A DNA stretch of 34,683 nt from Prevotella sp. (GCA_016284635.1 JAEEPF010000019.1:1-34683); one strand, 5' to 3'. Numbered from the stretch's first letter, positions 23,593 through 31,702 are shown. The notes: generated from the sequence alone by a model not told the origin. A program made the numbers and translations.

Positions 23593-24441
23593 ATGAGAAT
23601 ATTGATTACGGGCTGTAATGGCCAATTGGGAAATGAGATGCAGTTGCTGGAGAAGGATAATCCCCAGCATACCTATTTTAATACGGACGTGGCCGAGCTG
23701 GACATCACCAGCAAGGAGGCCATTGAGGCGTTCGTGAGCGAGAATCAGATTGACGGCATCGTGAACTGTGCCGCCTATACCGCTGTGGATAAAGCCGAGG
23801 ATAACCAAGAGCTGTGCCACTTGCTGAATGCTGTGGCTCCTGGCTATCTGGCTGAGGCTATCGCCAAGCGTGGGGGATGGATGATACAGATATCGACGGA
23901 TTATGTGTTCGATGGCACGAACCATACACCGTATGTCGAGACCGATCCTGTGTGTCCTAACAGTGTTTACGGTTCAACGAAGCTTGACGGTGAGAAAGCT
24001 GTGATGGCTGCCTGCGAGCAGTCGATGATTATCCGTACGGCGTGGTTGTACTCCACTTTTGGCAACAACTTCGTGAAGACGATGATCCGTCTGGGTAAGG
24101 AGAAGCCGGAGTTGGGCGTAATCTTTGATCAGATAGGTACACCGACGTATGCACGGGATCTCGCTGTGGCGATCTTCGCCGCCATCAATCAGGGTGTGAA
24201 GCCTGGACTCTATCACTTCTCAAACGAGGGTGTCATTTCATGGTACGACTTCACGAAGGCCATCCACCGCATCGCCGGCATCACCACCTGTCACGTGCGT
24301 CCCCTCCACACCGAGGAGTATCCTACACCCGCCGCCCGTCCGCACTATTCCGTGCTCGACAAGACAAAGATTAAACAGACCTATGGTATCGAGGTGCCCT
24401 ATTGGGAGGAAAGCCTCGCTGAGTGTATAGCAAAATTATGA
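23593..24441 (+). CDS. rmlD: dTDP-4-dehydrorhamnose reductase
   Basis: The 282-aa protein has an N-terminal Rossmann motif ([11 protein letters not shown]), '[13 protein letters not shown]', 'STDYVFDG' and the catalytic Y-x-x-x-K (Y-G-S-T-K-L-D-G-E). This is the RmlD/RfbD pattern, of usual length. It reduces dTDP-4-dehydro-L-rhamnose to dTDP-L-rhamnose for cell-surface polysaccharide. Its stop overlaps the start of prfC (ATGA), implying translational coupling. rmlA lies 9 kb away at the right end of the window; rmlB and rmlC are not present. Confidence 0.95.
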   Translation: MRILITGCNGQLGNEMQLLEKDNPQHTYFNTDVAELDITSKEAIEAFVSENQIDGIVNCAAYTAVDKAEDNQELCHLLNAVAPGYLAEAIAKRGGWMIQISTDYVFDGTNHTPYVETDPVCPNSVYGSTKLDGEKAVMAACEQSMIIRTAWLYSTFGNNFVKTMIRLGKEKPELGVIFDQIGTPTYARDLAVAIFAAINQGVKPGLYHFSNEGVISWYDFTKAIHRIAGITTCHVRPLHTEEYPTPAARPHYSVLDKTKIKQTYGIEVPYWEESLAECIAKL

Positions 24442-26027
24442 ATCAAGAGATAGATAGAAGAAGGACATTTGCGATTATATCGCACCCGGATGCCGGTAAG
24501 ACCACGCTGACAGAGAAGTTCCTGCTGTTTGGTGGTCAGATACAGGTGGCTGGTGCCGTCAAGAACAATAAGATCAAAAAGACGGCAACCTCTGACTGGA
24601 TGGACATCGAGAAACAGCGCGGTATCTCGGTGTCTACCTCTGTGATGGAGTTCGACTACCAGCCTGAGGGATCAGACATTGAATACAAAGTGAATATCCT
24701 CGATACCCCAGGTCACCAGGACTTTGCCGAGGATACCTTCCGCACACTGACAGCCGTCGATAGTGCGATCATTGTAGTGGACGGTGCGAAAGGTGTGGAG
24801 ACGCAGACCAGGAAACTGATGACCGTCTGCCGTATGAGGAAAACGCCCGTCATCATTTTCATCAACAAGATGGACCGTGAGGGTCGCGATCCCTTCGACC
24901 TGCTTGACGAATTAGAGCAGGAACTGGAGATCAGCGTGCGTCCTTTGTCTTGGCCTATCAACCAGGGTGCGAAGTTCAAGGGCGTTTATAACATCTATGA
25001 GCAGAAACTTGACCTCTTCACTCCCGATAAGCAGCGTGTGACGGAGAAAGTGGAAGTGGATATCGACAGCGAGGAACTCGACAAGCGGGTAGGGGAGCAG
25101 GATGCTCAGAAACTGCGTGAGGACCTGGAACTCGTCGATGGTGTCTATCCAGAATTCGACGTCGAGACGTATAGAAACGCCGAGGTAGCACCCGTGTTCT
25201 TCGGATCAGCCCTGAACAACTTCGGTGTGCAGGAACTGCTGAACTGCTTTGTGGAGATAGCCCCCTCGCCCCGTCCGACGAAAGCCGAAGAGCGCGATGT
25301 GCAGCCAGAAGAATCCAAATTCACAGGCTTTATCTTTAAGATCACTGCCAATATCGATCCCAATCACCGCTCGTGTATCGCCTTCTGTAAGGTGTGCAGC
25401 GGTCAGTTCCGCCGTAACCAGCCTTATCTTCATGTTCGTCAAGGGAAGACGATGCGCTTTACCTCACCCACACAGTTCATGGCCCAGCGTAAGTCAACTA
25501 TCGATGAGGCGTGGCCGGGAGATATTGTAGGCCTGCCTGATACGGGTGGTATATTTAAAATAGGTGACACTCTGACGGAGGGTGAACAACTGCACTTCCG
25601 CGGATTGCCTTCGTTCTCGCCGGAGTTGTTTAAGTATATCGAGAATGACGACCCGATGAAGTCGAAACAATTGCAGAAGGGCATCGACCAGTTGATGGAC
25701 GAGGGCGTGGCCCAGTTGTTCGTCAACCAGTTCAATAACCGTAAGATTATCGGTACTGTGGGGCAGTTGCAGTTTGAGGTGATCCAGTATCGCTTGGAGA
25801 ATGAGTACAACGCCAAGTGCCGCTGGGAGCCCGTACATCTGTATAAGGCCTGTTGGATCGAGAGTGACGACGATGCCGAATTGGAGAATTTCAAGAAGCG
25901 CAAATATCAGTATATGGCCAAGGATAAGGAGGGCCGTGATGTGTTCCTCGCTGACTCTGGTTATGTGTTGTCGATGGCGCAGGAGGACTTCAAACATATC
26001 AAGTTCCACTTTACCTCTGAATTTTGA
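24438..26027 (+). CDS. prfC: Peptide chain release factor 3
   Basis: The start is the ATG at 24438, overlapping the rmlD stop by 4 nt; the upstream GTG is not needed. The 529-aa product equals the usual RF3 length. GTPase motifs: SHPDAGKTT (G1), GISVSTSVM (G2), DTPGHQDF (G3) and INKMDREG (G4). C-terminal domains II and III follow ('[14 protein letters not shown]', '[17 protein letters not shown]'). RF3 is a GTPase that recycles RF1/RF2 from the ribosome after peptide release. Confidence 0.97.
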   Translation: MNQEIDRRRTFAIISHPDAGKTTLTEKFLLFGGQIQVAGAVKNNKIKKTATSDWMDIEKQRGISVSTSVMEFDYQPEGSDIEYKVNILDTPGHQDFAEDTFRTLTAVDSAIIVVDGAKGVETQTRKLMTVCRMRKTPVIIFINKMDREGRDPFDLLDELEQELEISVRPLSWPINQGAKFKGVYNIYEQKLDLFTPDKQRVTEKVEVDIDSEELDKRVGEQDAQKLREDLELVDGVYPEFDVETYRNAEVAPVFFGSALNNFGVQELLNCFVEIAPSPRPTKAEERDVQPEESKFTGFIFKITANIDPNHRSCIAFCKVCSGQFRRNQPYLHVRQGKTMRFTSPTQFMAQRKSTIDEAWPGDIVGLPDTGGIFKIGDTLTEGEQLHFRGLPSFSPELFKYIENDDPMKSKQLQKGIDQLMDEGVAQLFVNQFNNRKIIGTVGQLQFEVIQYRLENEYNAKCRWEPVHLYKACWIESDDDAELENFKKRKYQYMAKDKEGRDVFLADSGYVLSMAQEDFKHIKFHFTSEF

Positions 26028-26060
26028 TTCATCATTTATCATTTTTCATTTATCATTTAG
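26028..26060 (+). repeat. Tandem repeat of 7-nt units (AAATGAT family, inverted)
   Basis: Read on the minus strand the units are AAATGAT, AAATGAA, AAATGAT, AAATGAT and GAA. The array starts directly after the prfC stop and ends 9 nt before the start of the next gene. It is closely similar to each arm flanking the S23 gene at 28569 and 28978, including the terminal CTAAATG. Confidence 0.9.
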
Positions 26061-26069
26061 CGAAGCGCA

Positions 26070-26651
26070 ATGACAAGAGAAGAAGATATCAAACAGGCTG
26101 TGGAGACGATGCGGAAGGGTGGGGTGATTCTCTATCCTACGGACACCGTCTGGGGTATCGGCTGTGATGCCACGAATGCCGAGGCCGTAAAGCGGGTATA
26201 TGCCATCAAGCAGCGTGACGACTCGAAGGCACTCATCTGTTTGGTGGACTCGGATGCCCGTATGCAACGCTATTTCAGAAATGTACCTGATGTCGCTTGG
26301 CAGTTGGTTGACAGTCTGAAAGAGAGTGATGCAAAGCCGACAACGCTCATCCTCGACGGTGCTATCAATCTGGCGGAGAACCTGATTGCCGATGACGGTA
26401 GTGTGGGCATCCGCATCACTAACGAGCCTTTCTCGAAGGAACTCTGCTTCCGTTTCCAAAAGGCCATCGTTTCCACCTCTGCGAATATCAGTGGAGAGCC
26501 TGCAGCACAGAACTACGGTGATATCGACCCTCGGATTCTGGAGGCTGTGGACTATGTGTGTTGGAGCCGCCGCCAGGAGCATAAGCCCCACACACCGTCG
26601 AGCATCATCAAACTGAAAGAGAACGGAGAAGTAATAATAATAAGGAAATGA
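26070..26651 (+). CDS. Sua5/YciO/YrdC family L-threonylcarbamoyladenylate synthase
   Basis: The 193-aa single-domain protein has the YrdC fold motifs: 'GGVILYPTDTVWGIGCDA' near the N-terminus, 'IKQRDDSKALICLV' (the K-R-x-x-x-K-A-L basic motif), 'GSVGIRIT' and 'STSANISGEPA'. The family makes threonylcarbamoyl-AMP from threonine, bicarbonate and ATP for the t6A37 modification of tRNAs. The length fits the short TsaC type and not Sua5 with its extra domain. The exact paralogue (TsaC versus YciO) is not certain, but Bacteroidales place this gene next to clc and fmt. Confidence 0.9.
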   Translation: MTREEDIKQAVETMRKGGVILYPTDTVWGIGCDATNAEAVKRVYAIKQRDDSKALICLVDSDARMQRYFRNVPDVAWQLVDSLKESDAKPTTLILDGAINLAENLIADDGSVGIRITNEPFSKELCFRFQKAIVSTSANISGEPAAQNYGDIDPRILEAVDYVCWSRRQEHKPHTPSSIIKLKENGEVIIIRK

Positions 26652-26660
26652 AATATTTGG

Positions 26661-26741
26661 CACGGATTACACGGCTCTTTTCGAGAAACACAGCCTGTGA
26701 GCGCAGCCTGCCGTGTCTTTGATAAAAGCCGTGTAATCCGT
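26661..26741. repeat. Inverted-repeat element (ACGGATTACACGGCT arms)
   Basis: A perfect 15-bp inverted repeat (26662-26676 and 26727-26741) encloses about 50 nt with further partial complementarity (ACACAGCCTGTG…CCGTGT). It occupies most of the gap before the clc gene. The arm word resembles the CACAGATTACACAGAT words at 30806 and 31703. Confidence 0.85.
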
Positions 26742-26753
26742 TCCTAAAAGAGT

Positions 26754-28556
26754 ATGGAAGCAGTACACGATAGACGACCCAAATGGCTCCAGCGGCTGCA
26801 CGAATGGCGGGTGGAGCATATCAGCGAGAAGATGTTTATGATCATCCTCGCGTTGATAGTCGGCTTCTTTGCGGCTGTGGCGGCCTTTGTGCTCCACTGG
26901 ATCATCAACCAGATCGTATATCTGCTCACCAGTTCCTTCGACCGTACGGGAGCTAACTGGCTTTATCTGGTCTATCCCGTTGTAGGTATCTATCTGACGT
27001 CGTTGTTCGTACGATATATCGTCAAGGACAATATCTCTCACGGTATCACACGTATTCTTTATGCCATCTCGTCGAACAGGTCGAGGCTGAAGTCTCATAA
27101 CTGCTGGTCGTCGGTTATTGCCTCTGCCATCACCATCGGCTTCGGTGGATCTGTAGGAGCAGAGGCTCCTATCGTGTTGACGGGTTCTGCTATTGGTTCG
27201 AACCTTGGTAAGTTGTTTCACATGGACCGTAAGATGCTGATGACACTTGTGGGGTGTGGCGCGGCTGGAGCTATTGCCGGCATCTTTAAGGCCCCGATAG
27301 CCGGACTGGTGTTTACCCTGGAGGTGCTGATGATCGATATGACGATGTCTGCACTTTTACCGATCCTCGTCTCATGTGTGACAGCCACCTGTTTCACCTA
27401 TATCTTCAGTGGTGATGCGGCGCTGTTTACATTCCATCTCGACAGCGTGTGGTCGGTACAACGGATTCCTGCTTGTGTGTTGCTGGGCATCACATGTGGC
27501 CTAGTGTCGCTCTATTTCATCCGGATGATGGGTGCCTGTGAGGATGTGTTTGCCCGTTTCAAGGATAAGCCGTATATCCGTTTGGCTATCGGTGGTACGG
27601 TGTTGAGCCTGCTGATCTTCCTGTTCCCTGCTTTGTATGGCGAGGGTTACAGCAGCATCAACCTTCTGCTGAACGGAAGGACGGAAGCCGACTGGAACCA
27701 GATTCTGGACAATTCGTTGTTTGCTGGTCAGGGGGCTATGTTGATACCCTTTATCGCATTGGTATTGCTGACAAAGGTAATCGCCACTTCGGCCACGAAT
27801 GGCGGTGGCGGCTGTGGTGGTACGTTCGCACCCTCGTTGTTCATCGGATGCTTTGCAGGATTCCTCTTTTCTCGGCTTTGGAATATCAACCAGATTGGAG
27901 TCTATGTGCCAGAGAAGAACTTCGCCCTGTTGGGAATGGCTGGCGTGATGTCGGGTGTGATGCACGCCCCGTTGACGGGTGTCTTCTTGATAGCAGAACT
28001 TACGGGCGGATATACGATGTTCATGCCGCTGATGATCGTCAGTGTCTGTGCCTATCTCACCATCATCATCTTCGAACCTCATAGCATCTATGGCTCACGT
28101 CTGGCGCGTCAGGGAAAGTTGCTCACGCATCATACCGACCACGCTGTGCTGACACTGATGAATCTGGATTCTGTCGTCGAACGTGACTATCTGAGTGTGA
28201 CGCCAGATATGGAACTGGGACAAATCGTTCATAAGATCAGCCGCAGCCATTCTACGGTGCTGCCTGTGCTTGATGCCGCCGGGATGCTGTTGGGTGAGAT
28301 TGACATTATGAAGATCCGTAATGTTGTGTTCCGCATTGAACTCTATCATCATTTCACGGCCTCCCAGTTGATGACGGAACCGAAGGCTCGTCTGAGTGAT
28401 GCCACACCGATGGCAGAGGTGATGCTGGCCTTTGACAGAACTGGTGCCAACTGGTTGCCGGTCTTCGATGTCGAGAACCGTCTGATGGGCTACGTCTCCC
28501 GCCAGCGTATCTACACCATGTACCGCAAAATGGTCGCGGACATGAGCGAGGATTAG
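26754..28556 (+). CDS. ClC-family chloride channel with C-terminal CBS domains
   Basis: The 600-aa protein has about ten or more membrane segments and ClC motifs: 'GFGGSVGAEAPIVLTGSAIG' (gating Glu within G-x-E-x-P), 'GIFKAPIAGLVFTLEVL', 'GGGCGGTFAPSLFIG', and a 'SIYGSRLA' segment where the central Tyr is expected. By eye the residue aligning with the intracellular proton glutamate of ClC-ec1 (E203) is Val 191, as in channel-type members. The Ser-containing GSGIP motif appears as S-H-G-I-T. Two CBS domains (about 470-600) form a cytoplasmic regulatory module. This places it as a chloride (or other anion) conductor; channel versus exchanger is inferred. It is followed by an inserted S23 element before fmt. 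Confidence 0.92.
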   Translation: MEAVHDRRPKWLQRLHEWRVEHISEKMFMIILALIVGFFAAVAAFVLHWIINQIVYLLTSSFDRTGANWLYLVYPVVGIYLTSLFVRYIVKDNISHGITRILYAISSNRSRLKSHNCWSSVIASAITIGFGGSVGAEAPIVLTGSAIGSNLGKLFHMDRKMLMTLVGCGAAGAIAGIFKAPIAGLVFTLEVLMIDMTMSALLPILVSCVTATCFTYIFSGDAALFTFHLDSVWSVQRIPACVLLGITCGLVSLYFIRMMGACEDVFARFKDKPYIRLAIGGTVLSLLIFLFPALYGEGYSSINLLLNGRTEADWNQILDNSLFAGQGAMLIPFIALVLLTKVIATSATNGGGGCGGTFAPSLFIGCFAGFLFSRLWNINQIGVYVPEKNFALLGMAGVMSGVMHAPLTGVFLIAELTGGYTMFMPLMIVSVCAYLTIIIFEPHSIYGSRLARQGKLLTHHTDHAVLTLMNLDSVVERDYLSVTPDMELGQIVHKISRSHSTVLPVLDAAGMLLGEIDIMKIRNVVFRIELYHHFTASQLMTEPKARLSDATPMAEVMLAFDRTGANWLPVFDVENRLMGYVSRQRIYTMYRKMVADMSED

Positions 28557-28568
28557 GCGGCCTGCGGC

Positions 28569-28601
28569 CTAAATGATAAATGATGAATGATAAATGATAA
28601 A
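28569..28601 (+). repeat. Left 33-bp arm, AAATGAT heptamers
   Basis: CT followed by four heptamers (AAATGAT, AAATGAT, GAATGAT, AAATGAT) and AAA. It lies 12 nt after the clc stop codon and 11 nt before the S23 ATG. Confidence 0.95.
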
Positions 28602-28612
28602 GTCGGTTGCGT

Positions 28613-28972
28613 ATGACTCAAGATAATATACTTTTAGATAAAACTATCGATTTTGCTATTAGAATGGCTAAATGTTATAAATATCTTATGGAAGTAAAGA
28701 ATGAATATATTATGTCTAAGCAGATGTTTCGTAGCGGAACAAGTATTGGTGCAAATATTCATGAGGGTGTGCAGGCACAGAGTAAGGCTGATTTCATAAG
28801 TAAGTTAAGTATAGCTCTAAAAGAGGCCACGGAAACATCTTATTGGCTTGTAGTACTTAATAGGGCAAGTTATATGGATGAAAAAATGTATATCTCATTA
28901 AAGACGGATTTGGATTCTATTATTCGTATTTTGGTATCATCCATTAAGACGTCTAAAAAGAATATGGCCTAA
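28613..28972 (+). CDS. Four-helix-bundle protein of the S23 / 23S rRNA intervening-sequence family
   Basis: The start is the ATG at 28613, giving 119 aa. The segment 'QMFRSGTSIGANIHEGVQAQSKADFISKLSIALKEATETSYWL' region (about residues 40-80) carries the family hallmark: R-S-G-T-S-I-G-A-N-I-x-E-G, S-K-A-D-F and K-E-A-x-E-T-x-Y-W-L. Members form pentameric four-helix barrels and are related to Avd of diversity-generating retroelements. Some lie in intervening sequences of 23S rRNA genes, bounded by inverted repeats. The molecular role is not established. The gene is visibly more AT-rich than all its neighbours, uses A/T-ending codons, and sits between perfect inverted repeats, all signs of separate origin. 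No reverse transcriptase or rRNA gene is nearby. Confidence 0.92.
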   Translation: MTQDNILLDKTIDFAIRMAKCYKYLMEVKNEYIMSKQMFRSGTSIGANIHEGVQAQSKADFISKLSIALKEATETSYWLVVLNRASYMDEKMYISLKTDLDSIIRILVSSIKTSKKNMA

Positions 28973-28977
28973 ATAAA

Positions 28978-29010
28978 TTTATCATTTATCATTCATCATT
29001 TATCATTTAG
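28978..29010 (-). repeat. Right 33-bp arm, inverted copy of the left arm
   Basis: Exact reverse complement of 28569-28601. It begins 5 nt after the S23 stop codon and ends 3 nt before the fmt ATG at 29014. Confidence 0.95.
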
Positions 29011-29013
29011 CGT

Positions 29014-29991
29014 ATGCGTAAAGAGGATTTAAGAATTGTGTTTATGGGGACGCCGGAGTTTGCGGTGGAGACACTGAAGGCGCTGGTGGAGAACGGGTAT
29101 GACGTGGTGGCGGTGGTGACGCAGCCGGATAAGGCCGTAGGCCGTCATCAGACGGAGGTGCAGCCCTCGGAGGTGAAGAAGTTTGCTTTGGAGCATCACC
29201 TCCCTGTGCTGCAGCCTGAGAAGATGAAAGACCCTGCTTTCGTCGAGGAACTCCGTAGCTACAAGGCCAATCTTCAGGTGGTTGTCGCTTTCCGGATGTT
29301 GCCCGAAGTGGTGTGGGATATGCCGGCATATGGTACTTTCAACGTCCACGCAGCCTTGCTGCCTCAGTATCGTGGTGCCGCTCCGATTAATTGGGCCGTC
29401 ATCAATGGCGAGATGCAGACGGGTGTCACCACATTCTTCCTTGATAAAGAGATAGATACCGGTCGCATCATTATGCAGAAGCCTTTCGATATTCCTGATG
29501 AGGCGGATGTGGAATATGTTTACGACGGTCTAATGCGCCTCGGAGCAGACATCTGTTTGGAGACTCTCGAGAAAATCGTAGCCACAGATGGTCATCCGGA
29601 AAGCATCCCGCAGGCAGAACTTGAGGCCAAGTTCAGTCGTCTCTATGACGCTCCGAAACTTTTCAAGAACACTTGTGAAATCAATTGGGACCGTCCCTGC
29701 AAACGTATCTACGACTTCATCCGCGGCCTGAGTCCTTATCCTGGTGCGTGGACACAGCTGATGGGACCTGACGGTAAGACCGTAGACCTGAAGATTTTCA
29801 AGACCAGCAAGACGCAGAAGAACGTAGGTATGCGTCCTGGTATGATCGTTATCTATAAGGGTATGCTCTATATCACGACAGCCGACTTCCTGCTCCAGAT
29901 TGACGAGCTTCAGTTGGCCGGTAAAAAGCGGATGACAGCCCGGGATTTCTTGAATGGAAATAAAAATTTTGAGAATTATATAATAAAGTAG
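29014..29991 (+). CDS. fmt: Methionyl-tRNA formyltransferase
   Basis: The 325-aa protein is of standard length. It starts 'RIVFMGTPEFAVETLKAL', has 'VVTQPDKAVGR', and carries the catalytic region 'FNVHAALLPQYRGAAPI' (Asn and His) followed by 'KEIDTGRI' (Asp). The C-terminal OB-like domain contains 'INWDRPCKRIYDFIRGLSPYPGAW'. It transfers a formyl group from 10-formyl-THF to Met-tRNA for translation initiation. The start codon lies only 3 nt after the inverted-repeat arm of the S23 element, so its native upstream region has been replaced. Confidence 0.97.
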   Translation: MRKEDLRIVFMGTPEFAVETLKALVENGYDVVAVVTQPDKAVGRHQTEVQPSEVKKFALEHHLPVLQPEKMKDPAFVEELRSYKANLQVVVAFRMLPEVVWDMPAYGTFNVHAALLPQYRGAAPINWAVINGEMQTGVTTFFLDKEIDTGRIIMQKPFDIPDEADVEYVYDGLMRLGADICLETLEKIVATDGHPESIPQAELEAKFSRLYDAPKLFKNTCEINWDRPCKRIYDFIRGLSPYPGAWTQLMGPDGKTVDLKIFKTSKTQKNVGMRPGMIVIYKGMLYITTADFLLQIDELQLAGKKRMTARDFLNGNKNFENYIIK

Positions 29992-30037
29992 TAGGTGTTT
30001 GCGTTTCTATGGTATAAACATTTAAAAAGTTTTGCCT

Positions 30038-30151
30038 ATGAAGCATTTTACTCCCGAATCGTTCAAGCCCAGTGAGCAGACGCTCGACATCATCCGGCAG
30101 TACGCCTACACCTTCCGTGTAAACAACAAACAGGCTTTGTGCCTGAATTGA
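30038..30151 (+). CDS. Small ORF of 37 codons between fmt and rpe
   Basis: ATG at 30038 to TGA at 30151 encodes 37 residues starting MKHFTPESFKPSEQTLDII and continuing R-Q-Y-A-Y-T-F-R-V. It starts 47 nt after the fmt stop codon and ends 7 nt before the rpe ATG, with AAAGGA in the gap serving as ribosome binding site, so it fits an operon. I recall similar short basic peptides with '(F)KPSEQTL..IRQ.AYT.RV' in Bacteroidales, but cannot verify it here. No signal peptide or membrane segment. Function unknown; a leader peptide for rpe is an alternative. Confidence 0.6.
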   Translation: MKHFTPESFKPSEQTLDIIRQYAYTFRVNNKQALCLN

Positions 30152-30158
30152 AAGGATT

Positions 30159-30806
30159 ATGGCAATAGTATCACCCTCTTTACTCGCTGCCGACTTCCTC
30201 CATCTCGACCGCGACATCGACATGATCAACCGCAGTGAGGCAGACTGGCTTCACCTTGACGTGATGGATGGTTCTTTCGTTCCCAACATCTCCTTCGGCT
30301 TTCCCGTTCTTGAGGCGGTAGCGAAGGCCTGTACCAAATCTCTCGACGTGCATTATATGATTGAGCGTCCCGAACGTTACATCCAGCAGACCGCCAAACT
30401 TGGTGCGATGATGATGAACGTCCACTATGAGGCCTCCGTCCATCTGCACCGCACCGTCCAGGAGATCCACAATGCAGGTATGAAGGCTGGTGTCACACTC
30501 AACCCTTCTACCCCAGTCTCTGTGCTTGAGGATATCCTCGGTGACGTGGAGATGGTGTTGCTGATGAGTGTCAATCCCGGCTTTGGCGGACAGAAGTTTA
30601 TCGAGAACACCATCGACAAGGTGAAACGCCTTCGCGAGATGATTGATAGAAAAGGCTGTAAAACGTTGATAGAGGTAGATGGTGGCGTGCAGGGAGAGAC
30701 GGCTCCCCGCTTGGTGGCTGCTGGTGTCGACGTGCTCGTCAGTGGCAGTTATGTCTTCAACGCTCCCAACCCCGAGCAGGTCATCCACGATCTCCGCAGT
30801 TTATAG
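30159..30806 (+). CDS. rpe: Ribulose-phosphate 3-epimerase
   Basis: The 215-aa TIM-barrel protein has all family motifs: 'SPSLLAADFLHL', 'WLHLDVMDGSFVPNISFG' (metal-binding His and Asp), 'DVHYMIERPE', 'VLLMSVNPGFGGQKFIE' (metal-binding and phosphate loop) and 'IEVDGGVQ' with 'VSGSYVF'. It interconverts ribulose 5-phosphate and xylulose 5-phosphate in the pentose phosphate pathway. It is preceded at 7 nt by the 37-codon ORF. In Bacteroides relatives I recall comEC next, but here a repeat block and a convergent sigma factor gene follow. Confidence 0.97.
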   Translation: MAIVSPSLLAADFLHLDRDIDMINRSEADWLHLDVMDGSFVPNISFGFPVLEAVAKACTKSLDVHYMIERPERYIQQTAKLGAMMMNVHYEASVHLHRTVQEIHNAGMKAGVTLNPSTPVSVLEDILGDVEMVLLMSVNPGFGGQKFIENTIDKVKRLREMIDRKGCKTLIEVDGGVQGETAPRLVAAGVDVLVSGSYVFNAPNPEQVIHDLRSL

Positions 30807-30920
30807 CCACTAATTTCACAGATTAACACAGAATTATTGATTTTCACAGAGTTCTTTATCTGTGTTAATCTCTTTTCTGTGTTAATCTTATTTTCTGTGT
30901 TTATCTGTGTAATCTGTGGC
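30806..30920. repeat. Inverted-repeat block of CACAGATTAACACAGA words
   Basis: Starting at the rpe stop codon, words of the form ACAGATTAACACAG occur in forward (30817-30833) and inverted orientation (30856-30920, several copies). A perfect 14-bp pair is 30820-30833 with 30875-30888. The outer edges carry GCCAC on one side and GTGGC on the other. The block separates convergent rpe and the sigma factor gene and may act as a terminator. Confidence 0.85.
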
Positions 30921-30937
30921 TGTAATCCGCGCCTAAA

Positions 30938-31534
30938 TTATTCTAATATGAGATTTACCCCATGCTGGTGCGTCAGCTTCCTCAAGTTGATGAGGGCGTA
31001 GCGCATACGTCCTAATGAGGTGTTGATGCTCACACCCGTGATCTTTGCTATCTCCTTGAACGACAGTTCCTGGTAGTATCGCATAAAGACCACCTCGCGC
31101 TGCTGTTCAGGTAGGGCTTCCATCAGTTTCTTCACGTCGCGCAGCACCTGGGCATTGGCCATTTCGCTTTCGCGACAGCCGTCCATCACCGAATTGCTGT
31201 TCAGGTTGGAGAGATCATTGTCCTTCGTGGGCTCTACGATATGACGGCTCTTGTGGGCACGGTAGTAGTCGATGATGACATTGTGGGCCACACGTGTCAA
31301 CCACCAGAAAAACTTACCCGAGTCTGTATATCTGCCACTCTGCATTTTCGTGATGGCTTTCAGGAATGTCTCTTGGAACAGGTCATTGGCCAAATTCTCA
31401 TCCTTCACTATATAGATGATATAGCTGAAGATTTTTTCCTGACTCCTTGAAAGTAACTCATCGAATGCTCGGTTATTGCCATTGATGTAAGATAATGCCA
31501 ACTCTTCGTCGGTCATACTTTCTAAAGTACTCAT
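30938..31534 (-). CDS. ECF-type RNA polymerase sigma factor (sigma-70 family)
   Basis: The 198-aa protein has sigma region 2 ('AFDELLSRSQEKIFSYIIYIVKDENLANDLFQETFLKAIT', 'FFWWLTRVAHNVIIDYYRAHK') and region 4 ('LPEQQREVVFMRYYQELSFKEIAKITGVSINTSLGRMRYAL'), joined by a polar linker. There is no region 3, so it is an ECF sigma. No anti-sigma gene lies downstream on the same strand, only the repeat block and the convergent rpe gene. Its target regulon is unknown. Its own promoter is of the normal housekeeping type. Confidence 0.95.
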   Translation of the reverse strand: MSTLESMTDEELALSYINGNNRAFDELLSRSQEKIFSYIIYIVKDENLANDLFQETFLKAITKMQSGRYTDSGKFFWWLTRVAHNVIIDYYRAHKSRHIVEPTKDNDLSNLNSNSVMDGCRESEMANAQVLRDVKKLMEALPEQQREVVFMRYYQELSFKEIAKITGVSINTSLGRMRYALINLRKLTHQHGVNLILE

Positions 31535-31615
31535 ATACTATTTTCTATTTAATCGTATTTGAGTAAAGTTTGTTTCGATAGGCAATAATCTTTTTAATTG
31601 TTAATAATTTCGGGG

Positions 31616-31647
31616 CAAAAGTAGGCATTTTAGATGAAACAACCAAA
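31616..31647 (-). promoter_or_regulatory. Promoter of the ECF sigma gene
   Basis: Minus strand TTTG (31644-31647), 20 nt, then TACTTTTG (31616-31623), a full Bacteroidetes consensus. The leader to the ATG at 31534 is about 75 nt. Confidence 0.8.
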
Positions 31648-31702
31648 CAAAATTGCAAAAAAATATCAAAAAACGTGCATTTTCAGTTCTTTTCTTTCAT
31701 AA

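Larger units (their letters stand above)
28569..29010 (+). mobile_element. Candidate small element: S23 gene bounded by perfect 33-bp inverted repeats
   Basis: Identical 33-bp arms (28569-28601 and, inverted, 28978-29010) built of 7-nt AAATGAT units enclose one AT-rich gene of the S23/four-helix-bundle family. Total length is 442 bp. Bases immediately inside and outside the arms do not match, so the repeat ends are sharp. It interrupts a clc-fmt gene order that I recall as common in Bacteroidales. No transposase and no obvious target-site duplication are visible. Mobility is inferred from structure and composition only. Confidence 0.6.

Noticed and set aside
28613..28972. Diversity-generating retroelement accessory gene (avd)
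   Set aside because: The protein family is related, but no reverse transcriptase, template repeat or variable repeat was seen in the window.
22859..29010. CRISPR array
   Set aside because: Repeat units are 7-9 nt and contiguous, without spacers, and no cas gene is present.
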